Below, piece by piece: positions 27,714 through 38,897 of a DNA stretch of 64,000 bases. Numbering within the stretch: the first letter of the stretch is position 1; each line of letters begins with the position of its first letter. The stretch spans positions 42,735 to 106,734 of the forward strand of contig JAUHWG010000033.1 in NCBI GenBank assembly GCA_030424595.1, given 5' to 3'. The DNA comes from Polyangia bacterium. GTDB taxonomy: Bacteria > Myxococcota_A > Polyangia > Nannocystales > Nannocystaceae. The position numbers and the translations under genes are program-made. The notes under the pieces are model-generated. The model ran no database searches. It saw nothing but the letters and a program-made list of their open reading frames with translations, and was not told the origin of the DNA.

Positions 27714-29126
27714 ATGGCCGGCGGGACCCCACGCAGCGATCATCGCCTCGGCCTCTGGCCGGCGCTTGCGGTGGTCGCCGGCTCGATGCTGGGGATCGGC
27801 ATCTTTATCTCGCCGCCGGAGGTCGCGGCGGACATCAGCGGCCCCGGCTACTTCCTCCTGATCTGGGCCCTGGGCGGCTTCGCGGCGCTCTGCGGGGCGC
27901 TCAGCGTCGCCGAGCTCGGGGCGATGCTGCCCCAGGCCGGCGGTGACTACCCCTACCTGCGCCTCGCCTACGGACCTGGGGTCGCGTTCTCCGCGGGGTG
28001 GCTCCAGCTCCTCGCGACCTTTCCCGGATCCCTGGCGGCGATGGCCGTCGGCGTCGCGACCTACCAGCTTCCGGTGCTCGCCGGCGAGGGCTTCGCCGAG
28101 GCGATCCAGCTCGGGCCCCTGACGATGGAGGCGCCCACCTTCTGGGCGGCGATCATCGTCATCGCCCTGACGGCGGTGAACCACGTCGGCGTGCTGGTCT
28201 CTGGACGGGCGCAGATCCTCCTGACCTCTGCGCCGCTCGTGGTTCTCCTCCTCGCGAGCGTTCTCCTGGTGGGGGGCGTCGGCGTCGGCCAGATCGCCGA
28301 GTGGGCGGACCACGGGGTGATCCACCCCGCGCCGAGCGTGGCCCAGTGGGCGCGGGCCTACCTGCCGGTCTACTTCGCCTACTCCGGCTGGAACGCGGCG
28401 ATCTACATCGGCGGGGAGATCCGCAACCCCGGCAAGAACCTGCCGCGGGCGGTGATCGGCGGCACCTCGCTGGTCGTGGTTCTCTACCTCGTTCTCTGCG
28501 GCGGCTACCTCTCGCTCTTCCCGCCGAGCGAGCTGGCCGCAGTCGGTGAGGCGGGGACGGCCGCGGCCCGCGAGATCTTCGGCGCGGCCGGGGTGATCGG
28601 CGTGACCACGCTGATCCTCCTGGCGATGCTCGGCTCGATCAACGGCACCGTTCTCACCGGCTCGCGGATCGCCTTCGCGATGGCCGAGGGCGGTGACTGT
28701 GTCGAGTCGGCGGCGCGCCTGCACCCGCGCTTCGGCACGCCGGTGGTCGCGCTGTGGGGCCAGGCCGGGCTCGCGCTCCTCCTGATCGCGACCCAGACCT
28801 TCGCCCAGCTGATGGACTACGCCTCCTGCGCGATGCTGATCACCGGGACCCTGACGGTGCTCTCGGTGATGATCCTCCGCCGCCGCCTGCCCGACCTGGA
28901 GCGCCCCTACAGGCTCCACCTCTTCCCGGTCGCGCCGGTGCTCTACGCGATCTCGAGCCTCATCGTGGTGGTCGTGCTCCTCGTCGATCTCGACCCCTCG
29001 GTCTTCCTCTCGGTCGGTTGGTTCGCGCTCGCGCTCCTCTTCCACGCGGTCGTGCTCCGTCGGCGCAAGGTGCCGAGCGACCAAGAGATCATGGACGCGG
29101 CCGCGCCCACCAGCGTCGAGCGCTGA
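27714..29126 (+). CDS. APC-family amino acid permease
   Basis: A 470-residue inner-membrane transporter with about 12 hydrophobic helices. The diagnostic first helix has the unwound Gly-rich segment VVAGSMLGIGIFISPPEV (about 15-32), and helix 6 has YFAYSGWNAAIYIGGEIRNP. An ATG at 27714 gives the normal family start; the open frame upstream is GC-rich and lacks any domain. The likely role is proton-coupled amino acid uptake or exchange. It belongs to the LAT/APC superfamily by sequence, but the substrate is unknown. A 270-bp gap with no visible gene separates it from xth. Confidence 0.92.
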   Translation: MAGGTPRSDHRLGLWPALAVVAGSMLGIGIFISPPEVAADISGPGYFLLIWALGGFAALCGALSVAELGAMLPQAGGDYPYLRLAYGPGVAFSAGWLQLLATFPGSLAAMAVGVATYQLPVLAGEGFAEAIQLGPLTMEAPTFWAAIIVIALTAVNHVGVLVSGRAQILLTSAPLVVLLLASVLLVGGVGVGQIAEWADHGVIHPAPSVAQWARAYLPVYFAYSGWNAAIYIGGEIRNPGKNLPRAVIGGTSLVVVLYLVLCGGYLSLFPPSELAAVGEAGTAAAREIFGAAGVIGVTTLILLAMLGSINGTVLTGSRIAFAMAEGGDCVESAARLHPRFGTPVVALWGQAGLALLLIATQTFAQLMDYASCAMLITGTLTVLSVMILRRRLPDLERPYRLHLFPVAPVLYAISSLIVVVVLLVDLDPSVFLSVGWFALALLFHAVVLRRRKVPSDQEIMDAAAPTSVER

Positions 29127-29398
29127 GGGCTGAGCTCTCGGCGCAGGTCCGGTGAAGGTTTCGGGGCAGGTCGGGCGGTGAGGAGCGGGGCCAACGCTCG
29201 ACTCCTCAGGCGATGGGACACGTCGACGCTGCGGCGCGGATGCATCGCGCCATCGCCATGATGATGGTCGGCGCCGCGCGCCGCGAGGCGGCTGGGAGGA
29301 TGCTCTCGCGCGGCGGCCGACGAGATCTGCCCGCGGGTCGCTCCGACGCTAGGGCCACCGGTGGAGCGATCCCGCACGGTCGTGTAGGGTTGCGGCCG

Positions 29399-30175
29399 AT
29401 GACGCCGCTTCGCCTCCTGACCTGGAACGTCAACTCCGTCCGCATGCGCCTCGACCATGTGCTCACCTACTTGGCCGAGCACGAGCCGGACGTCGTCTGC
29501 CTGCAGGAGACCAAGGTCGAGGACAAGCTCTTCCCCCGGGTCCCCTTTATGGAACTCGGCTACCACGTCGAGGTCCACGGCGGGAAGACCCACGCCGGGG
29601 TCGCGACCCTGACCAAGAAAAAGCCGGACTCGGTGATCCTCGGCTTTAAAGAGGGCGAAGAGGAGAAGCGTCGGCGGGTGCTCACCGTCGAGGTCGACGG
29701 GGTGACGATCTACAACCTCTACGTGCCGAACGGGACCAAGCTCGGCACCGACCCCTTCACCTACAAGCTCAACTGGTTCAAGCGCCTGCGGGCCCAGCTC
29801 GACGCCCTGCACAGCCCCGACCAGCCCGTGATCCTCTGCGGCGACTTCAACATCGCCCCGACCGAGCTCGACGTCTACAGCGTCAAGGCGATGCAGGGGA
29901 AGCTGCACTTCACCCAGGCCGAGCACGACATCCTCGCCGAGCTCCTCGCCTTCGGCCTGCGCGACTGCTACCGCAAGCACGAGCAGGAGGCTAACGGCTT
30001 CACCTGGTACGACTACCGCGGCGGTTCGTGGCGCAAGAAGGAGGGCCTGCGGATCGACCACGTCTACGCGACGCCCTCGGCCTACGATCGCTGCGTCTCG
30101 GTCTCCCCCGACCCCGAGCCGCGCGGCTGGGATCAGCCCTCGGATCACCTGCCGGTGACGGCCGTCTTCGAGTAG
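29399..30175 (+). CDS. xth: Exodeoxyribonuclease III (AP endonuclease)
   Basis: A 258-residue Mg-dependent nuclease of base-excision repair. The active-site set is complete: Asn10 (LTWNVNS), Glu37 (CLQETKVED), the Tyr in IYNLYVPNG, Asp and Asn in CGDFNIAP, and the terminal Asp-His pair in SDHLPVTAVFE. ATG 29399 is chosen because the domain begins immediately after it. Its length matches the family. The next gene starts 10 bases downstream. Confidence 0.95.
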   Translation: MTPLRLLTWNVNSVRMRLDHVLTYLAEHEPDVVCLQETKVEDKLFPRVPFMELGYHVEVHGGKTHAGVATLTKKKPDSVILGFKEGEEEKRRRVLTVEVDGVTIYNLYVPNGTKLGTDPFTYKLNWFKRLRAQLDALHSPDQPVILCGDFNIAPTELDVYSVKAMQGKLHFTQAEHDILAELLAFGLRDCYRKHEQEANGFTWYDYRGGSWRKKEGLRIDHVYATPSAYDRCVSVSPDPEPRGWDQPSDHLPVTAVFE

Positions 30176-30184
30176 CATGGAGGG

Positions 30185-30850
30185 GTGTGGCGAGCAGCCT
30201 CTCTGAGCGCGCGGCTCGCCCTTTCGGCGGCCCTCGGCGCATGTGCAAGAGCGGCTCCGCCTCCGGCGAACCCGGATGCTTCGGCGACGGAGCCTCCTGC
30301 GCAGAGCGAGCCCGGGCTGGCAGAGGACTCGACGATCCTCTCGGGCGCACCTTCGGAGGAGGAGCAGCTCTGCCAGCGGGTCTGGTGGCAGATCTCTACC
30401 CTCGCGAGCCCAGGGATCTGCGGGGCCTGGGCCTTTGGGTGTCCGGATGAGCTGAGGAGCAAGCGCCAGCGCGTGGGCGAGGAGGCCTTCGCTCGCTATG
30501 CGGCGTGTGTCCTCGCGAGCGAGGACTACGATGGCATCCGCCATTGCGAGGTGACCTCGGAGCTCGACCCCTACCTGTGTCGACAGCTGACCTTCTTCAA
30601 GAGGAGCGCGCTCGAGGCCAAGGGCGAGACGCTCTACGCTCCCGCCTTCTTCGCCGCCGAAGAGGAGTGCCTGTCCTTGGCCGAGCGGACCCGCGCGGAG
30701 CTCGATGACGGGGCCTACCGCGTCCTGGTCGAGTGCATCGCCGCCGCGACCAACCTCGCCGAGGGCGACGCCTGCCTGGTCGCCGCATGCTCCAGCGATC
30801 GCCGTCCTCGAGAGGACGAGACCCCGACGCTGTGTACGCCGGGGCCCTGA
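30185..30850 (+). CDS. Small Cys-containing lipoprotein, function unknown
   Basis: A 221-residue predicted lipoprotein starting at GTG 30185, just after a GGAGGG. The signal peptide has the lipobox ALGAC at about residues 17-21, then an Ala/Pro/Ser linker. The mature part contains at least eight cysteines in pairs (ELCQRV/GICGAW, FGCPDE/AACVLA, HCEVTS/LCRQL), suggesting disulfides. No family is recognised. It follows xth by 10 bases, but a functional link is unlikely. Its last codons fall in a duplicated sequence that recurs about 107 bp downstream. Confidence 0.62.
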   Translation: MWRAASLSARLALSAALGACARAAPPPANPDASATEPPAQSEPGLAEDSTILSGAPSEEEQLCQRVWWQISTLASPGICGAWAFGCPDELRSKRQRVGEEAFARYAACVLASEDYDGIRHCEVTSELDPYLCRQLTFFKRSALEAKGETLYAPAFFAAEEECLSLAERTRAELDDGAYRVLVECIAAATNLAEGDACLVAACSSDRRPREDETPTLCTPGP

Positions 30851-30998
30851 GGTCGTCGGAGGCCGAAGCTCTCCGCTCGAAGCCTGTCCCTTCGGACCTC
30901 TCCGTCCGCAGCCCCAGAGACGACAAGACCCCGACGCTGTGTGCGCCGGGGTCCTGAGGTCGTCGGAGCGTCGAAGCCCTCCGTTTTAAGCCTGTCCC

Positions 30999-31003
<5 letters not shown>
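30808..31003. repeat. Two ~90-bp direct repeats, each with a terminator-like hairpin
   Basis: The stretch around 30808-30897 is repeated at about 30913-31003 with few changes. Shared blocks include ACCCCGACGCTGTGT, CTGAGGTCGTCGGAG and AAGCCTGTCCCTT. The first copy holds the lipoprotein's final codons and stop. The second reaches the stop codon of the convergent prkA gene. Both carry a GACCCCG/CGGGG hairpin. Confidence 0.75.
30927..30953. terminator. Hairpin between lipoprotein and prkA genes
   Basis: GACCCCG and CGGGGTC form a perfect 7-bp stem around a 13-base loop. An imperfect copy lies at 30820-30845. It sits between convergent genes, so either strand could use it. Confidence 0.5.
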
Positions 31004-33059
<2,056 letters not shown>

Positions 33060-33302
33060 GAGTTCCTCGCCGGGGGGGCGGTGATGGAGGGATCAGACGA
33101 AAAAGCGTGGCGGCCAAAAGGTGCGGGTGCAAGTGAAAGACCCACCGCCGACGCTCGCTCGTGTTGCACCTTTTTCAGGCCGACTCACCCGGCGCAAATG
33201 CTACACTAGCGTCCTGCCGCGGCGCAGCTTACGAGGCCGCGCATCGGGGCTTGCGGATGTCAGGCGATATCAAGCAGGCATAGCACTAGGATCCATAGAC
33301 TG

Positions 33303-34415
33303 ATGATTTCGCGCATCGATCAGGACCACAGCCGCTTCCGCGAGATCGTCCGCGGCAAGGTCCGCGAGAACCTCCGCCGGTACATGTCGCGCGGTGACAT
33401 CATCGCCCCTAGCAGCAAGGGGACGGTGACGATCCCGATGCCGCAGATCACGATCCCTCGCTTCAGCTTCGGCGGCAAAGGGAAGGGCGGTGTCGGGCAG
33501 GGCGAAGGCGAGCCTGGCGATCCGATATCCGGCGAGGAAGAGGGACAAAAGGGCGGTCCCGGCGAGGCCGGCGAGGGCGAGGGCGACAAGGCCCTAGAGG
33601 TCGAGGTCAGCCTCGAAGAGCTCGCGGAGATCCTCGGCGAAGAGCTCGGCCTGCCGCGGATCGAGCCCCGCGGATCCGACTCCCTAGAGACCCGCAAGGA
33701 CCGCTACGTGGGCCTGCGCACCACCGGCCCGGAGAGCCTGCGCTCCTTCAAGGCGACCTATAAACGCGCGCTCAAGCGGCAGATCTCGATGGGGACCTAC
33801 AACCCGGCCAAGCCGGTGATCGTCCCGATCCGCGAGGACCGCCGCTACCGCTCCTGGCGAAGCGATCCGCGCCCCGACTCGAACGCGGTCATCATCTACA
33901 TGATGGACGTCTCGGGATCGATGGGCGACGAGCAGAAGGAGATCGTCCGGATAGAGTCCTTCTGGATCGACACCTGGCTGCGCTCGCAATACAAGGGGAT
34001 CGAGTCGCGCTACATCATCCACGACGCGACCGCGCGCCAGGTCGAGCGCGAGGTCTTCTTCCGCACGCGGGAGTCGGGCGGGACGATGATCTCGTCGGCC
34101 TACCGCCTCTGCAACGAGATCATCGACGCCGAGTACAGCCCCGAGAACTGGAACATCTACGCCTTCCACTTCTCGGACGGCGACAACTGGTCGGTCGACG
34201 ACACCTCGAGCTGCATCTCGCTCCTCCGGGGCGAGCTCTTCCCCAAGGTCAACCAGTTCGGCTACGGCCAGGTCGAGTCGCCCTACGGCTCGGGCCAGTT
34301 CATCAAGGACCTGCGGGCGGCCTTCTCCGCGGAGGAGGCGCTCATCTGCAGCGAGATCAAAGGACGCGACGAGATCATGGACTCGATCCGCGAGTTCCTG
34401 AAGCGCGGCCGCTGA
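33303..34415 (+). CDS. yeaH: YeaH/DUF444 family protein (vWA-like)
   Basis: A 370-residue cytosolic protein of the DUF444 family. A MIDAS-like metal motif DVSGSMG lies at 202-208, with the rest of a von Willebrand A-like fold after it. A Gly/Glu-rich low-complexity linker spans about 57-96. The N-terminal RFREIVRGKVRENLRRYM is typical of the family. It is the usual partner of the PrkA kinase, probably a regulator or substrate. spoVR follows on the same strand 65 bp downstream. Confidence 0.94.
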   Translation: MISRIDQDHSRFREIVRGKVRENLRRYMSRGDIIAPSSKGTVTIPMPQITIPRFSFGGKGKGGVGQGEGEPGDPISGEEEGQKGGPGEAGEGEGDKALEVEVSLEELAEILGEELGLPRIEPRGSDSLETRKDRYVGLRTTGPESLRSFKATYKRALKRQISMGTYNPAKPVIVPIREDRRYRSWRSDPRPDSNAVIIYMMDVSGSMGDEQKEIVRIESFWIDTWLRSQYKGIESRYIIHDATARQVEREVFFRTRESGGTMISSAYRLCNEIIDAEYSPENWNIYAFHFSDGDNWSVDDTSSCISLLRGELFPKVNQFGYGQVESPYGSGQFIKDLRAAFSAEEALICSEIKGRDEIMDSIREFLKRGR

Positions 34416-34480
34416 TTCGGACGAGCCGTACCCACCGTACGAACCGGACGAACCAAGAAGAGAAGAGACGAGACGAGACG

Positions 34481-35983
34481 ATGGCAGCGCTGACCCCCGA
34501 GCTCCGCGACCTCCAGGCCGAGATCCTCAGCTACGCCGAGGAGTTCGGCCTCGACTGTTTTACGACCTACTTCGAGATGGTCGACTACCGGCAGATGTGT
34601 GAGATCGCCTCCTACGGCGGCTTCCCGGTCCGCTATCCCCACTGGCGCTTTGGCATGGAGTACGACCACATGCTGAAGAGCCACACCTACGGGCTCTCGA
34701 AGATCTACGAGCTCGTGATCAACACCGACCCCTGCTACGCCTACCTCCTGGAGGGCAACGCCCACGTCGACCAGAAGCTGGTGATGTCGCACGTCTACGG
34801 CCACTGCGACTTCTTCAAGAACAACGCCTTCTTCGGCCACACCGATCGGCGGATGATCGACGGGATGGCGAACAACGCCGCCCGGGTCCGACGCTACATG
34901 GATCGCCACGGCGTGACGGCGGTCGAGTCCTTCATCGACACCTGCCTCGCCCTCGACAACCTCATCGATCCCTGGGCGCCGATGCGCGAGCCGGGGCGGC
35001 CGAAGGATGTCCGCGACGAGGAGCCGAGCGAGGTCGAGGTCGCGCGCCTGCCCAGCGTCCGCGGCTACCTGGAGGGCTACATCAACCCGCCCGAGGTGCT
35101 CGCGGCGGAGCGCGCCCGCAAGCGCGAGGAGGAGGAGGCGCAGCGTCGCAAGGTGCCGCAGAGCCCCGAGCGTGATCTGCTCGGCTTCCTGATCCAGCAC
35201 GCGCCGCTCGAGCTGTGGGAGGCGGACCTCCTCGGGATCATCCGCGAGGAGGCCTACTACTTCCTGCCGCAGATGCAGACGAAGATCATGAACGAGGGCT
35301 GGGCCAGCTACTGGCACTCGAAGATCATGACGACGCGGGCGCTGCACGACTCGGAGGTGATCGACTACGCCGACGCCTGCGCCGGCGTGATGGCGACCGC
35401 GCCCGGCCAGCTCAACCCCTACAAGATCGGCATCGAGCTCTTCCGCGACATCGAGGAGCGGTGGAACAACGGCCGCTTCGGCAAGGCGTTTGAGGAGTGC
35501 GATTCGCTGGCGGAGCGGGCGGCCTGGGACACCGAGCTCGGCCGCGGCCAGGAGAAGATCTTCGAGGTCCGCCGCCTCTACAACGACGTGACCTTCCTCG
35601 ACGAGTTCTTCACCGAGGACTTCGCCCGTCGCCACAACTTCTTCACCTTCCGCGAGAACCGCCGCAGCGGCCGCTACGAGATCGAGGGGCGCGAGTTCGC
35701 GAAGATCAAGGGCAAGCTGCTCTCGCAGCTGACCAACTTCGGCCAGCCCTTCATCTATGTCGTCGACGCCAACTACCTCAACCGCGGCGAGCTGCTCCTC
35801 GGCCATCGCCACGAGGGGACCGATCTCCGCCTCGACTACGCCCGCGACACGCTGCGCGCGCTCGAGCGGATCTGGCGGCGTCCGGTGTCGATCCTGACGG
35901 TGGTCGACGAGCGACCGAAGCGCCTGCGCTTTGACGGGGCCGAGGTCACGGTCAGCGACGAGACCGCCGCGTTCACCTGCTAG
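34481..35983 (+). CDS. spoVR: SpoVR family protein
   Basis: A 500-residue protein matching SpoVR/YcgB. In Bacillus it affects spore cortex formation. In other bacteria it is part of the PrkA-YeaH-YcgB stress set. Family segments are clear: FPVRYPHWRFGMEYD, HVYGHCDFFKNNAFF, MNEGWASYWHSKIM and HNFFTFRENRRSGRYEI. It lies immediately downstream of yeaH, so one operon is likely. The start is preceded by a purine-rich GAGACGAGACG run instead of a standard Shine-Dalgarno. Confidence 0.95.
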   Translation: MAALTPELRDLQAEILSYAEEFGLDCFTTYFEMVDYRQMCEIASYGGFPVRYPHWRFGMEYDHMLKSHTYGLSKIYELVINTDPCYAYLLEGNAHVDQKLVMSHVYGHCDFFKNNAFFGHTDRRMIDGMANNAARVRRYMDRHGVTAVESFIDTCLALDNLIDPWAPMREPGRPKDVRDEEPSEVEVARLPSVRGYLEGYINPPEVLAAERARKREEEEAQRRKVPQSPERDLLGFLIQHAPLELWEADLLGIIREEAYYFLPQMQTKIMNEGWASYWHSKIMTTRALHDSEVIDYADACAGVMATAPGQLNPYKIGIELFRDIEERWNNGRFGKAFEECDSLAERAAWDTELGRGQEKIFEVRRLYNDVTFLDEFFTEDFARRHNFFTFRENRRSGRYEIEGREFAKIKGKLLSQLTNFGQPFIYVVDANYLNRGELLLGHRHEGTDLRLDYARDTLRALERIWRRPVSILTVVDERPKRLRFDGAEVTVSDETAAFTC

Positions 35984-36214
35984 CTGGGTGCTGGGCGGCG
36001 ATCCGGCGGATTCGCGGGGTGGGTCCCAGGCGGCGCCGGGGCTCCACGGGCGGCGCCGCGGAGCCGGGTGTTGGCGGCGGGCGGACGTGCAGGGCTCTTC
36101 ATACTGCGCAGGTGTCCTCCTCCCTCAGGATCCGATCCGCGCGCGAGCCGCGGGGAACCCGAAAAAGTGGCGAGAAACCTCGAGCTTCTCGGCTGATGGT
36201 GCGCAGCCGACTCG

Positions 36215-36223
36215 TGTTATGGT
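36215..36223 (+). promoter_or_regulatory. Candidate extended -10 element for the PP2C gene
   Basis: TGTTATGGT reads as an extended -10 (TG-N-TATGGT). Initiation about 7 bases later would fall on the GTG at 36230, so the message could be leaderless. No good -35 is visible. The 246-bp gap upstream holds no gene. Confidence 0.3.
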
Positions 36224-36229
36224 CTGCGC

Positions 36230-37048
36230 GTGCGTTTGATCGCCTGGGCGTCCACTGACGTGGGACGGGTACGGATGTCCAACGAGGACAGCTACCTCGT
36301 CGATGCCAACCTCGGACTCTATCTCGTCGCTGACGGGATGGGCGGCCATGCTGGCGGCGCCCATGCGTCGGCGATGTGCGCTGATGTCGTCAACCGCGTC
36401 GTCCGCCGCGGCATGGCCCGGGTCGCCGGTCTCCCCCCCGAGGAGGCCTCGCAGGTGATCAACGATGTGCTCGGCTCGAGCGCGAGCGAGGCCAGCGCTC
36501 GGATCTTCGCCCAGGCCCAGGCGGATCGCAGCCTCCAGGGCATGGGGACGACCCTCACGGGCATGCTCTACTACGGTAACCGCGGCTACATCGTCCACGT
36601 CGGCGACTCGCGGGCGTACCTGATGCGCGGCGGCGGGGCCCGCCAGTTGACCTCCGATCACTCATGGCTCAACGAGCAGATCGAGGCCGGACTCCTCACC
36701 GAGGAGGAGGCCAAGGTCAGCGACCTCAAGCACATCATCACCCGATCGGTGGGCTTCGAGCAGTTCGTCGAGGCGGACATCATCACCGTCCCGGTGAACC
36801 TCGGTGATGCCTTCCTGCTCTGCTCGGACGGGATGGCCAACTACATCACCCTCGATGAGATCGCTCGGCTCTCGCGCGACCATCACTACTCCGAGCTGCC
36901 CCACATCTGCACAGAGCTTGCCCTCGATCGCGGCGGCGACGACAACATCACGGTGGTGGTGGTGCTCGCCTGCAACGACTACGACAGCCGCAAGCCGATG
37001 CGGAAGCTGAGCAAGACGGTCGCGGACACGCTGCCGTCGATCGGCTGA
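36230..37048 (+). CDS. PP2C-type Ser/Thr protein phosphatase
   Basis: A 272-residue cytosolic metal-dependent phosphatase with all PP2C motifs: MSNEDS (16-21), DGMGGH (35-40), HVGDSRAYLM, LLCSDGM and GGDDNITVVVV. The Asp residues binding two Mn/Mg ions are intact. It should reverse phosphorylation by Hanks-type kinases, of which two are encoded at 45.9-48.9 kb and 57.4-60.2 kb, though there is no direct linkage. The GTG start has no Shine-Dalgarno sequence. The C-terminal 25 residues are a basic extension. Confidence 0.94.
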   Translation: MRLIAWASTDVGRVRMSNEDSYLVDANLGLYLVADGMGGHAGGAHASAMCADVVNRVVRRGMARVAGLPPEEASQVINDVLGSSASEASARIFAQAQADRSLQGMGTTLTGMLYYGNRGYIVHVGDSRAYLMRGGGARQLTSDHSWLNEQIEAGLLTEEEAKVSDLKHIITRSVGFEQFVEADIITVPVNLGDAFLLCSDGMANYITLDEIARLSRDHHYSELPHICTELALDRGGDDNITVVVVLACNDYDSRKPMRKLSKTVADTLPSIG

Positions 37049-37225
37049 GCTGGCCCGGGCGAACCCCGCGTCAGCTCGCCCCGCTTGCTTCACCACCGCG
37101 GCGCCACGAGGTTCGCCCAAGCTTCGATGGGCGGGCTTCGATGGGCGGACTTCGCTCACGGCTGTCCGGCGCTCGTCAGTCCTGGGCCCGCGTCGATCGC
37201 TGTGATACACCGCGGGCGGGAGAAG

Positions 37226-37611
37226 CGACGGCCGAGGAGGATAAGGTGATCGCGGCCCGGCTCCGGCGACGGTGATCGGGTCGAGGAAAGTCCGGGCTCC
37301 ACAGGGCAGGGTGCTGGCGCAGGCCAGTCGGGGTGACTCGAAGGAAAGTGCCACAGAAATACAACCGCCCGTGTTCGCATGGGTAAGGGTGAAAAGGTGC
37401 GGTAAGAGCGCACCGGGCCGCTGGTGACAGGGGTCGCATGGTAAACCCCACCTGGTGCAAGGCCGAGCAGGGACCGGCTGCACCCCTTCGGGGGTGGAAG
37501 TAGGGGCGGCCCGCCCCGTCCCGGGTAGTGCCGCATAGATGAATGATGACCACCCGGGGGAGGTAACGAACCCGGGGACAAAACCCGGCTTACGACCTCT
37601 CTCGACCGTCG
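37226..37611 (+). ncRNA. rnpB: RNase P RNA (bacterial type A)
   Basis: This is the catalytic RNA of ribonuclease P, which matures tRNA 5' ends. The universal core is clear: GAGGAAAGTCCGGGCTCC at about 37281-37298, CAGGGCAGGGTGCTGG, GAAGGAAAGTGCCACAGAAA, GGTAAACCCCA, and the 3' part TAGATGAATGATGACCACC followed by GACAAAACCCGGCTTACG. The ends pair as P1 (CGACGG at 37226-37231 with CCGTCG at 37606-37611). A TGATAC at 37203-37208 could be its -10. A strong terminator follows at 37669. The exact ends are from pairing and may be off by a few bases. Confidence 0.96.
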
Positions 37612-37668
37612 TGACTCCCACTATCTTGGGCCCCTAGAGGGGCCTACACCGCCCGTGAGGGCGCGAAA

Positions 37669-37698
37669 AAGGCAGCGTCCCGTCGGGGGCGCTGCCTT
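37669..37698 (+). terminator. Strong hairpin after rnpB
   Basis: AAGGCAGCG (37669-37677) pairs perfectly with CGCTGCCTT (37690-37698), followed by a pyrimidine-rich TCTCTCTCG. It could end rnpB on the plus strand and the zinc-ribbon gene on the minus strand. A smaller hairpin, GCCCC-TAGA-GGGGC, precedes it at about 37630-37643. Confidence 0.8.
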
Positions 37699-37734
37699 CT
37701 CTCTCGCGCGCGTCTCGCCGACGCGGCGGTAGCG

Positions 37735-38622
37735 CTAGCTCGCGGCCTTGGTCGTCGCCGCGGCCTTCTTCTTGGCGGCCTTCTTCGGCGCCTTCTTGGC
37801 GGCGGTCTTCTTCTTGGCGGCCTTCTTCGGCGCCTTCTTGGCGGTCTTCGCCGCCGGCGCCTCCTTGGGCACGGGCTCGAGCTTGGCGGCGTCCTTCGGG
37901 AAGTGGCCGCTCCAGTAGAGGAGACGGGAGCAGGACTCGCAGGCGAGCACGTCGCGGCCCTTCATCAGCTGCATGTAGATGATGTTGGGGATCATCATCT
38001 TGCAGGCGGAGCAGCGCTCGCGGTGGGCGGGGATGAAGGCCATGCCGTCGGCGAAGCGCTTGCGGATCCGCTCGTAGGTCCGGAGGGTCTGCGGGTTGAT
38101 CCCCTTGGTCAGGCGGATCCGCTTCTTGCCGGCGAGGGCCATCGCTGTCTCGAGCTTCTCCTTGTCGGAGGAGAGGCGGAGCTTCTCGCTCTCGGCCTGG
38201 GCGCGGAGCTCGCTGAGCATCGCGTCCATCTTGGCGATCCGGGCCTCGGTCTCGTCGACCGCCTTTTGCAGCTTGGCGATCTCCTCGGTCCGGGTGGTCA
38301 TCAGGCGGCGCGTGGTCTCGAGCTCGCGCTGGGTGGCGTTGAGCTCGCGCGCGGTCTTGACCTGGTTTAGACGGGCCTTGCTCGTCTTGACCATGACCTC
38401 CTCATCTTGGAGCTGATCCTCTTGCCGCTCCTGAAAGGCGCGGGTCTCTTCGAGCTTCGATCGCTCGGCGTCGAGCATCGTCTCGAGTTTTCGCAGGTCC
38501 GAGTCGAGATCGAGAAGCCGCTTCGGTATGCCGCGCAAACGACGCTCGAAGACGGTCAACCGCCGATCCTGGCGCTGAAGTGTGCGTAGGGCGACGATTT
38601 GTGGATCGATGGGTTCGTTCAT
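37735..38622 (-). CDS. C4-type zinc-ribbon coiled-coil protein (DUF164/CT398-like) with histone-H1-like tail
   Basis: A 295-residue protein. Residues 35-165 are a long antiparallel coiled coil (LRKLETMLDAERSKLEE, ELNATQRELETTRRLM). A zinc ribbon follows with Cys204, Cys207, Cys228 and Cys231 (CSACKM, CESCSR). This is the zf-RING_7/DUF164 family, often found beside rnpB in other bacteria. The last 44 residues are almost only Lys, Ala and Pro (repeats of KKAPKKAAKKK), resembling eukaryotic H1 tails and myxobacterial H1-like proteins. That tail is not typical of the family and suggests nucleic-acid binding. A tRNA gene ends 20 bases upstream. Confidence 0.88.
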   Translation of the reverse strand: MNEPIDPQIVALRTLQRQDRRLTVFERRLRGIPKRLLDLDSDLRKLETMLDAERSKLEETRAFQERQEDQLQDEEVMVKTSKARLNQVKTARELNATQRELETTRRLMTTRTEEIAKLQKAVDETEARIAKMDAMLSELRAQAESEKLRLSSDKEKLETAMALAGKKRIRLTKGINPQTLRTYERIRKRFADGMAFIPAHRERCSACKMMIPNIIYMQLMKGRDVLACESCSRLLYWSGHFPKDAAKLEPVPKEAPAAKTAKKAPKKAAKKKTAAKKAPKKAAKKKAAATTKAAS

Positions 38623-38641
38623 ACGAAGGGTTCAGGGAAGA

Positions 38642-38715
<74 letters not shown>

Positions 38716-38897
38716 GACGGACGCGATGCTTTCGCTCCGATCACGATAGAAAGGCGCGACCACGCCGTCAAACTGCGTGAAGTCCGCATGGGTCCTCGGA
38801 TGGGGGTCGAGGGCGATCGCGCTTTGGCTGGTTTTCTCTCCCCGGGGTGGCGGCCGGTGTACACCGCACGGGGCGACACGTACGGGGAGACGACCAT

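Noticed and set aside
27288..29084. Minus-strand open frame over the APC permease
   Set aside because: Composition-driven (Arg/Asp/Glu/His) with no domain; the permease is unambiguous.
33060..33302. Sigma-54 promoter between prkA and yeaH
   Set aside because: I looked for GG-N10-GC with flanking matches on both strands and found none convincing; TACACT at 33202-33207 lacks a -35.
36662..37621. Minus-strand open frame across the PP2C gene and rnpB
   Set aside because: It runs antisense to the RNase P RNA, a well-known source of false protein calls.
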